Positions 57,331 to 64,000 of a DNA stretch of 64,000 bases are shown here, one piece after another. A program made the position numbers and the translations under genes. The DNA is from Argyresthia goedartella (taxonomy: Eukaryota; Arthropoda; Insecta; Lepidoptera; Argyresthiidae). Where the stretch lies: NCBI GenBank assembly GCA_949825045.1, contig OX463812.1, positions 17,541,956 through 17,605,955 of the forward strand, in the 5' to 3' direction. The notes under the pieces are model-generated. The model was given only the letters and a program-made list of their open reading frames with translations. It was not told where the DNA came from and did no database searches. Each line of letters begins with the position of its first letter. The first letter of the stretch is position 1.

Positions 57331-59313
57331 CTATCGACCGCTCGGTAGGCGTCGTGCCGTGCGCTCAAGAATTTGGACAGCTCGTTCGTCATCGGAGCTG
57401 CGCGCTTCGCGTTTAGAAATGACAATCGAATCAATACTATATTGCTCACGAATTAATTGTTCTAATACCGCGCGATCACTAATATCTACGACCAGGGGCT
57501 CACTAACAGTCGCATGGTTGACAGTGTCTACTGGCGTCGTCTTGCTACATCCAAAACCGAATAAAACCCACCCTAAGGCGGTATGAATTGCAACCGGCTG
57601 TGTCCTAGAACTCTTACGAGTGGCCCTAGACATAGTAAGATGCCAGTTGTCAATGCCAATGATAATTGTCGGTTTTACGTTGTCATAGCAAAATTCTTCC
57701 TTTATGTCAGAAAGGTAACTAAATTTTGACACGTCAGATTTGTCAATCGTCGGTCGCGCTGCACAACCTAACCCGTTAATTGCCCGAGCCCTACGAATCA
57801 TATAAGTCTCTTTTGCGTGGCGTCCCTTTATATGAAAATCAACATACTGAACCGTCGTGTCTTTGCTTAACCCGCCTACGCAGTCGAGACGTATTTGTCT
57901 CTCGGGCCCGCAGACTCCTAATTTAGCAGCTATCTCCAAATCTAAGAAAGACACTGATGCACCATCATCCAACAATGCATAGGTGTCTACGGTACCTGAC
58001 GGACCGGAAACGGTCACGGCCACGACCTTTAATAACGGACGGAGGAACGACGGATGCACTGAGGATTCAGTTGCAATTGAAGTCGATGTATGAGACAGGA
58101 TCTCATCGTTATTATATGAAGCGGGTGCGAGCGGGGCGGCGGGGCCTGCTGCGGGGGCGGCGGGGCCTGCTGCGGGCGCGGCGGCCCGCGGCGCGGCGCT
58201 GGACGTGCCCGCGGCGGCCTCGTCATCCTCCACTTCCACGTGCGCGGCGGCGGCGCGCTCATAATTCGGGTTGTGCAACAACGAATGATGACGGAAAACG
58301 CAACCGTCAATGTCACAAGTTTTCTTTGCCTTGCACAAACTTAATCTATGCCAACCTACTTTGAGGCATCGATGACAGACTCTTTTCTTTTTAATCAATT
58401 TCCATCTGTCATCGACTGACAGTGACGCAAATTTGTCACATTGAACTAAATCATGCGATTGTTGACATACAATGCACGAATTAATTTTAGGTGCAGTCGT
58501 CGATGAATTCAATTTATTTTTATGCGAAATTGAATTGCAATTCGAGCGATTTTCAGCGATAACATGCACATTATCCCTGGCCCGCCTACTATCTACCGCG
58601 TGCGACGCAGTAGTCGGCTCAGGTATCATGCCAAAGCGAGACTGGAGGTCGATCTCGTGTGCTAGGAAATCGGCTAGATTTTCTAGCTTTAATAGACCAC
58701 CAGCCTCATAACGAGCGGCATAATCTAGCCATTTGGCTCGCAATAGAGGGGAAATCTTTGAAATAATTGCCTGAAAGAGTTCCGGCGATGACAGATATTC
58801 CGTATGATCTAATAAACGAATGACTTCCACGCAATTGCGAACTCTACTGGCAAAAATGGCAAAATCTTTACCTTCACCGTTCACGCGCGGCAACGCGCGC
58901 ACCGCGGCTACCTCGTGCGCCACCACCAGCTCGGGGCGGCCGTAGCGCGTGTGGAGCGCGCGCAGCACGACGCCAGGCTCGCGCGCTGACACCAGCAGCG
59001 CAGCCACCGCCTCGCGCGCCGCGCCTGTCAGCGCCGCGTTCAGTCTTGCCAGGTTGTTCACAGCACTGTATGAAGCTTGCGTATTTTCGAAACACTTTTT
59101 CAGACTGAACCAGTCCAAATGTGACTTGCCATCAAAGCGAGGTAAGATATTAAATGCGGGGCTATTGCCTTTATTAACTTTATCAAACAAAACCTCGAGA
59201 CTTTTAATAAGGTGCGGAACCTCCGCGCCGTCGCTGGGTGCCGCGGCCGCGTTCGGGGCGGCACGTCGGGTCTGGAGCGCTGTCGCTGCCTCCGTGAGGG
59301 GCACAACGCTCAT
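57331..59313 (-). pseudogene. BEL/Pao Gag and aspartic protease
   Basis: A 660-codon frame. The capsid-like part starts LPRFDGKSHLDWFSL and has LNAALTGAAREAVAALL. Two zinc knuckles follow (CIVCQQSHDLVQC and CHRCLKVGWHRLSLC, then CDIDGCVFRHHSLLH). A low-complexity Ala/Pro linker comes next, and the protease has the active site LLDDGASVSFLD. Its first Met lies inside Gag, not at the true start; the N-terminal part is in a separate frame (59905-59411). It ends at the frameshift into the RT linker. The base composition of the linker (GC-rich) contrasts with the host DNA. Confidence 0.9.
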
Positions 59314-59410
59314 TTTAGGGTCTGGTAACCTGAAAACATTACGTTTATTTAGTTCAGGATTACTAATCTTGGACTTACTGAACCATTTTTCGATGTCAGT
59401 ACGGCTGCTC

Positions 59411-59905
59411 CTAGAGCTGTGATGACTCGCGTCTGCCTCGATGGCGGCGAGTTCTGCACGGTGCTCTAGCTCGGCGGTCTAGGGCGACGAGGCGACTGGC
59501 TTGTTGAGCCTCCAGTTCTGCGAGGCGACGGCGCATTTCCTGAGCCGGCATGTCGGCGAGGCGGCGCATCTCTTGCGCCTCCAATTCGGCGAGACGGCGC
59601 ATCTCTTGCGCCTCCAAGTCGGCGAGTCGGCGCATCTCTTGCGCCTCCAAGTCGGCGAGGCGGCGTGCGTGCTGCGCCTCAGCTGCCAACCTTTTAGCTA
59701 CAACCGTGGCGGATGAACTGGACGGAGCCGTACTTACTGGGCGGGAAGGCGCCGTGGGTGCGCTTGCCGAAGCGGCATGTGAGACATCGGGCGCGGGTGG
59801 CTGCTCCGATTTTCTACTCGCAACGATCTTACCTTCACCAATTTCATTACCCATATTCATCGCTTTGGCTGTTGACCGAGTTTGTACCATACTATTATAA
59901 TCCAC
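59411..59905 (-). pseudogene. BEL/Pao Gag N-terminus with coiled-coil repeats
   Basis: Starts MDYNSMVQTRSTAKAM close to the primer-binding site. An 11-residue repeat RRLADLEAQEM is present about five times (59520-59700; 33-bp DNA units), predicting an Arg/Glu-rich coiled coil, probably for Gag multimerisation. A frameshift near 59411 separates it from the rest of Gag (SSRTDIEKWF continues in the next frame). Confidence 0.85.
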
Positions 59906-59916
59906 GACGGACCAAA

Positions 59917-60138
59917 TGTAGCTGGTTGAAATAAGCTTGGCTATATAAATAATAACTGGTTCATAACATGGTACAGAAGACTTTACCCTCAGGAAAGCAG
60001 AAACGAACAGGACATAACGAGAATCAGACTACGACATGACCGAAATACTACTGACAGATTCTAAAACAAAATACAAAATTAATACAAAAAAAGGTATAAA
60101 AAAGAAGAAAAGGTTTCCAAATAGGTGCGTCGTGCACA
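59917..60138 (-). repeat. 5' LTR of the BEL/Pao element
   Basis: Same boundaries as the other LTR (TGTGCACG ... AGCTACA in element orientation). Next to it, at 59916 and below, is TTTGGTCCGTCGTGG, the likely primer-binding site. Confidence 0.9.
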
Positions 60139-60268
60139 CCAGACTTCCGATGACACCCAATATTTTTCTCGTTTTCAAAATAATCTCAGAAGAAGCGTTT
60201 TATTTTGATAGAACAATTGAAAGTCTTTTCCACATAAAAAAATCGGTGAACGAGGGATATATTTTTTG
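60139..60268 (+). pseudogene. MULE-type transposase remnant, part after the BEL insertion
   Basis: Continues the frame that ended at HRKLYSR with LPMTPNIFLVFKIISEEAFY and FDRTIES, matching the C-terminal region of MULE transposases (HPNIFxFIxxIKxE). Because CCAGA is duplicated at the junction, this is a clean insertion site. Confidence 0.75.
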
Positions 60269-60360
60269 ATCAAAAGTATGATAAAACTGGAGAAACAGAA
60301 ACTTTCCTCTTTGCAGTTTCCCCGAAAAATAGTCTGCATCAGGCTTAAGCTAGGTTCGTA

Positions 60361-60447
60361 ATTGTCTTACCAATAAGAAGAAAAATATTTTGTTTTTATC
60401 GTTAATTGTCTTACCAATAAGAAGTTTTTTTTTTGTTTTTATCGTTA
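60361..60447 (+). repeat. Two-copy 44-bp tandem repeat
   Basis: ATTGTCTTACCAATAAGAAG followed by an A/T run and TTTTATCGTTA occurs twice head to tail (60361-60404 and 60405-60447). Confidence 0.85.
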
Positions 60448-60647
60448 AGTTAAGAAATAAAAGCATACACGTTAATTTTAAGTAGCTTTTATTTTATGAT
60501 TGGGTTGGTTGATTGTTCTGAGGCGAGGCGGGGCGGTGCCATTACGACGCATTTATATAGGCACAATGAAACCTCTTTAGATAAATTCCCAATGCCTTGC
60601 CTAAATACTTCTTAATAAAACCTCTTTAGTTACTCTTTGAACTCTAT

Positions 60648-60781
60648 GGGTAAGATTCAAGAACAAAAATCACCTCCGAGAATTCTCCAGATTCATCATT
60701 TCATTCTTCAATTCGATACAAAAGTTGTCACATTTGACAGTTCGGGAGAACCGCGATGATTTTTGTTCTTGAATCTTACCC
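60648..60781. mobile_element. 134-bp MITE-like inverted repeat
   Basis: GGGTAAGATTCAAGAACAAA at the left (60648) is mirrored by TTTGTTCTTGAATCTTACCC at the right. The arms are about 25 bp and perfect. No clear target duplication. Confidence 0.75.
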
Positions 60782-60864
60782 TTACACCCAGATAGTGCCA
60801 CTAGCTCGAAAGCGGAATAGGCCTTTACTCGAGTAAACTTTGCCAACTCCATATAACATTTCCA

Positions 60865-60909
60865 GTTCCATTCTGTCTTACATCTTACTGATGTAAGACA
60901 GAATGGAAC
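60865..60909. repeat. Perfect 20-bp-stem hairpin
   Basis: 60865-60884 pairs exactly with 60890-60909 across a 5-nt loop (TTACT). Stem core: CATTCTGTCTTACATC. It sits at the end of a gypsy RT remnant and replaces RT coding sequence there. Confidence 0.85.
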
Positions 60910-60910
60910 G

Positions 60911-62131
60911 CGCATATGTTCAAAGTGTGGTAATGAAGGCTGTTTTTTGTAACTAACCTTGATTTGGTGATAGCCTTGTGCTAAATCATGGCTACTGAAA
61001 AACTTCTGGCCCGCTAACCCTAAGACTTGATCGTCTATGTTGAACAGCGGATATTTGTCCTTAACAGTGATAGCGTTAAGTGCGCGGTAATCGACGCATC
61101 GACGATCGACGTTCTTTTATTTTGACGAGGATAATAGGAGATGCGAAATGGGACCCGACTCCCGAATAATGCCTGCATCTACAATTCGAAGACCTACTTT
61201 CTCCTGTTCACTATGTCATAGATGATAGGGCCGCCGGTAGACTGGCTGTTCAGTTGATAATTTCATTTTCATCTCTAATAAATCCCTGGTACTACGCGCA
61301 AAACAATCCTTGTAATCCAATAATAAGTTTAATAAACTTTCACGCTCGTAATTATTCCATGTCCCCTGAATTGATGAAAAATACTTTTACCCCTCCATTA
61401 TAGTCCTAATATCGGCTAGGCTAGTAAGTATGTAGAAGAGATGATATAATTGGCTGTGGCTACAGATGTTGATGGCAAGGCACATACGGCTTGTCTACTA
61501 TCTTGAACGTTGGACGGCGGCGGTGGGGCAATGCAGCTGTCTACTCTGGTCAGCACGACTCCTTGTTCCCAGATGACATTCTGGCCGCCAGTTTTTACTT
61601 CCTTGATGTAACTTGTAGTGCCACATAGCAGAGTGGCAGGAATCGAATAGGAGATGCCATGTAGCTCAAAATATTGTGGAGTAGTGGCAACGTCGTTATT
61701 CTCCTCATTGTCCAACACGTTGGCTTTGATGATAGAAGAACTTGCGGTATGCATTCTTTGCAGCTAGTAGTTACTTTGAACCGAGTGCGTTCTTCTGTTA
61801 CACCCATGTGCTTTGTAAAATCTGTGTGATTTGCGTCTTGTTTAAGAGTAGCCATGTCATTGTTGACAACCAGCGACATCCCCTCACTGTTTATAATCGG
61901 TAAGCCGATAAGGAGATTGACGCCTCCCATGACAACGTCTGTTAACTGAGCCTTGCAGTGAGTTGATATACCCTCGATTTCTAGCTTTACCACCGTAAAC
62001 TCGGCTCTCCCATGGTCTGCAGGACACGGGGCGGGGGTAACGCAGGGTACACATGGCATCGCCGCCACGGCGATATATCTCAAGATCAGTAAAATCTTCC
62101 TGTTGTTGTTTTGGAAATAATATGATAACAT
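60911..62131 (-). pseudogene. Ty3/gypsy protease and RT N-terminal remnant
   Basis: In minus orientation, the frame from 62131 has an aspartic-protease-like region (KAQLTDVVMGGVNLLIGLPI, INSEGMSLVV, without a clear DTG). A second frame (61754-61416) has QNVIWEQGVVLTRVD of the linker. Then (61330-60911) come DCFARSTRDL, YRALNAITVKDKYPLFNID and FSSHDLAQGYHQIKV, typical RT blocks 1-3. Several frameshifts are present, and a small hairpin ends the RT. No LTRs identified. The sequence is not closely related to the gypsy at 21-26 kb. Confidence 0.8.
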
Positions 62132-64000
62132 ATATAAATGCTTAATTAATAAGTTCAGTGTTAGGTAATAATTTGTTATTAATAAATAATAGACGTTGAC
62201 ATTGTAAAACCTATATACATATTTTAATTAATGTAATTAAGGATATAAAGGAGATTACAATTTCTAATCATATTTCTTCATCTGAATCATTTTCGATTCA
62301 GATTTTGAGTCTGAGGAAGATTCGGATGACGATTCTTTACGTAGACAAAATAATCTCATGCGTAGCAAACACAAGGCTACAACCGCGCGAGCTCTGACTA
62401 TCGTCTATCGATGTCGGCAGCCGGAGCCGACAGCTGACTGATTGATTGGTCGAGCGCACCTGGAGTGAGCGTCCTAAAGACGCACCGTTTAAAATGAACG
62501 TTTCCTCCCAAGAACGCTCGGACCGTCTTTCGATTTCAGAGTTGACAAAGTTACTGGTACGGCTATTTTCATACTCTATCTAGCTAATCGTATTCGTAAG
62601 TTTGTATGTGGTTTGTATCTAAGAAAAAAATATGGATGGACCTTATTACCTACATAGAGTATGAAAGTAGCCAGACAGATAACTTTGTAAACTACTTTTT
62701 GCCATCAAAAATACAAGCTATCGATTTTTCACTAAAATTATACAACCTACGTCAGTCTCACGGTCACTATAAATACACCTCATTTGACACCTTATTATAG
62801 TTAAGTACCTATGAATAAAAATAACTAAGATACATAACTTACTGGATAGATACCCACCTACTTATTGTTTTTTTCTTACATTGATAAATGTCTATTGTTT
62901 TCAACACTCAAAGCAATCAAATTATTCGAAAAATCTCGTACAAAAAAATGCAAAATTCAAAAGTTAACTAGTTCCGAAGCTGTACTTAAAGGTGCATGAA
63001 TTATATGAAATCGTGTTCAGCATGCAAGGTACAATAGCTCATGTGAGCCCCAGCTCATCATTTCCGAAAAAATGTACTTTAAGAGTTTTCTCCCAAATTA
63101 AAAAGAAACATATTTTTTTCTCATGCGTAAAGCTCAATCTACAAATATACAAATAATACAAATTTCTAGCATACCCCCCCCCCCCCCCCGCCTCTTTATC
63201 CCCCTCGCTCTACATTCCGCTTCAATTTTTTTTTAAATACCTATTAAGAATAAGATAGCAATATTTTATTTTATTTTCACACACACAAAATAATTTCCCA
63301 CTTTTAAAATTTATTATGTAATTTATTTCTGCCCATTCTATGTATTTATTTACTCATTCTGTTAATTTTAATAATATAATATGTTAGTTTTTAGTTTAAT
63401 TATATTATAATATTATATTTTTATATTAATATTATGTAAGGGACGGTCTGAAAATCAGCGCTGGGAGCAGCACATTACTATAATTTTTGAACAGCCCCCA
63501 GCAGATGCTGACACCCTTCCTATTTTGCCAGTATAATATTTGCTTTTCTATCTGAATGTTTTTTTGGCATAATTAATACTCTTGAAGTTAAACTTCTATA
63601 CGCACGCTTGACTTGTGGAGTAAGCTGGCGAATGCGTGTCGAGAGCGTTACGAAAAGTGTGATTGGGCGAGGCGACCGAGAGGTGCGCGCGCACATTTTC
63701 TTTCTCTCTTCCTCTCATAGCCAGACACAGTGCAGGAGATGTATTTTTGAAGCATTAGATCTAAAGAAGTTTTACTTCAGTTGTGTGGTCTAAAGCACAC
63801 TCTTTTTTCTTTCTTTCTTTTATTGTCATTGAGCGGTCATTGGGCTAGCTGAGTCGGGCCCGATCAAGCTCACGCAAACCAACCAGCGTCGTCGTATTGC
63901 AGGAAACAAACATTCCATCTGAATTCATAATAGCTATGTAAGCTTTATTTGTAACACATCAAAGACGATAATGTCAAGTACATTTTAGAAGAAGAAGGCA
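62132..64000. other. Final 1.9 kb without a recognised gene
   Basis: A Ser/Glu-rich minus-strand segment (KESSSESSSDSKSES, about 62330-62285) may be Gag tail of the neighbouring gypsy remnant. A repeat copy lies at 62655-62770 (GATAACTTTGTAAACTACTT). A C16 tract lies at 63174-63189, and AT-only palindromic sequence around 63370-63440. No coding region supported. Confidence 0.5.

Larger units (their letters stand above)
53791..60138 (-). mobile_element. BEL/Pao LTR retrotransposon, nearly full length
   Basis: Two LTRs of 222-225 bp bracket gag and pol on the minus strand. A perfect 5-bp target duplication CCAGA flanks it (53786-53790 and 60139-60143). A primer-binding-like TTTGGTCCGTCGTGG follows the 5' LTR, and a purine tract (AAAAGGGGAGGAA) precedes the 3' LTR directly after the pol stop. 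It is inserted into a MULE transposase, in the opposite transcriptional direction. The LTRs differ by a few substitutions and small indels, so insertion is fairly recent, but several frameshifts break the polyprotein. Confidence 0.95.

Noticed and set aside
58949..59422. 157-codon plus-strand frame within the BEL element
   Set aside because: Antisense to Gag. The GC-rich composition of that region creates long accidental frames.
59520..59700. Regular 33-bp repeats, superficially CRISPR-like
   Set aside because: They are direct tandem repeats without spacers, lie in frame within BEL Gag and encode a coiled coil. The genome is eukaryotic.

Overview
This window is AT-rich insect DNA, almost certainly from a moth or butterfly. 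The evidence is the company of repeats: Mag-like Ty3/gypsy, BEL/Pao, jockey-type LINEs, Tc1, pogo, piggyBac, MULE and P/THAP elements, plus the abundant lepidopteran GGGTTCCGTA short element. Genes carry GT-AG introns, and nothing looks bacterial or viral in organisation. Nearly everything recognisable is a transposable element (TE) or its ruin. I can support only one host-gene piece, a first coding exon of a sugar/trehalose-transporter-like membrane protein at about 49.9-50.1 kb.

Layout. 1-7.8 kb: two tandem copies (period 3,990 bp) of a THAP-domain P-type transposase gene. The first is frameshifted and truncated, and the second is intact over two exons (863 aa predicted). Both are preceded by a cluster of heat-shock-element-like pentamers, and a BEL/Pao fragment lies between them. 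8.8-11.0 kb: a second, decayed P-type transposase that keeps the same intron position. 11.7-12.7 kb: a 1.07-kb non-autonomous element with a perfect 8-bp target duplication. 13.4-15.5 kb: a Tc1 element with IR/DR-style ends, interrupted by a GGGTTCCGTA element. 15.8-20.3 kb: MITEs, hairpins and a P-like deletion derivative that keeps only a THAP exon. 21.4-26.3 kb: a Ty3/gypsy element with LTRs, broken by frameshifts and by a 447-bp insertion. 27-29.6 kb: the 3' end of a jockey-like LINE, then a satellite array of about 170-bp units.

31.6-39.2 kb: remnants of piggyBac, LINEs, a KRBA2/Ginger-like integrase and another BEL. 39.7-43.0 kb: a 3.35-kb pogo/Tigger element with its ends and TA duplication visible. 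43.2-48.1 kb: an errantivirus-type env remnant and a gypsy integrase tail fused in frame to a LINE ORF2 fragment, followed by that LINE's endonuclease, its ORF1 and a tRNA-like sequence. 48.1-49.7 kb: a TA-flanked MITE, a second jockey-like LINE 3' end and a BEL Gag zinc knuckle. 51.6-52.4 kb: a 122-bp minisatellite. 53.8-60.1 kb: a nearly full-length BEL/Pao element with two LTRs and a CCAGA target duplication, inserted inside a MULE transposase that resumes on its far side. 60.9-62.1 kb: a gypsy protease/RT remnant. 62.1-64 kb: no genes seen.

The genes do not form a pathway. The window reads as a stratified TE graveyard in which insertion order can be deduced from nesting. The most interesting items are the intact P-type transposase with a heat-shock-like upstream region, the THAP-only derivative, the in-frame LINE/gypsy fusion ORF, and the tRNA-like (Pol III box) sequence just upstream of a LINE ORF1. 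I found no convincing evidence of a wholly new system.
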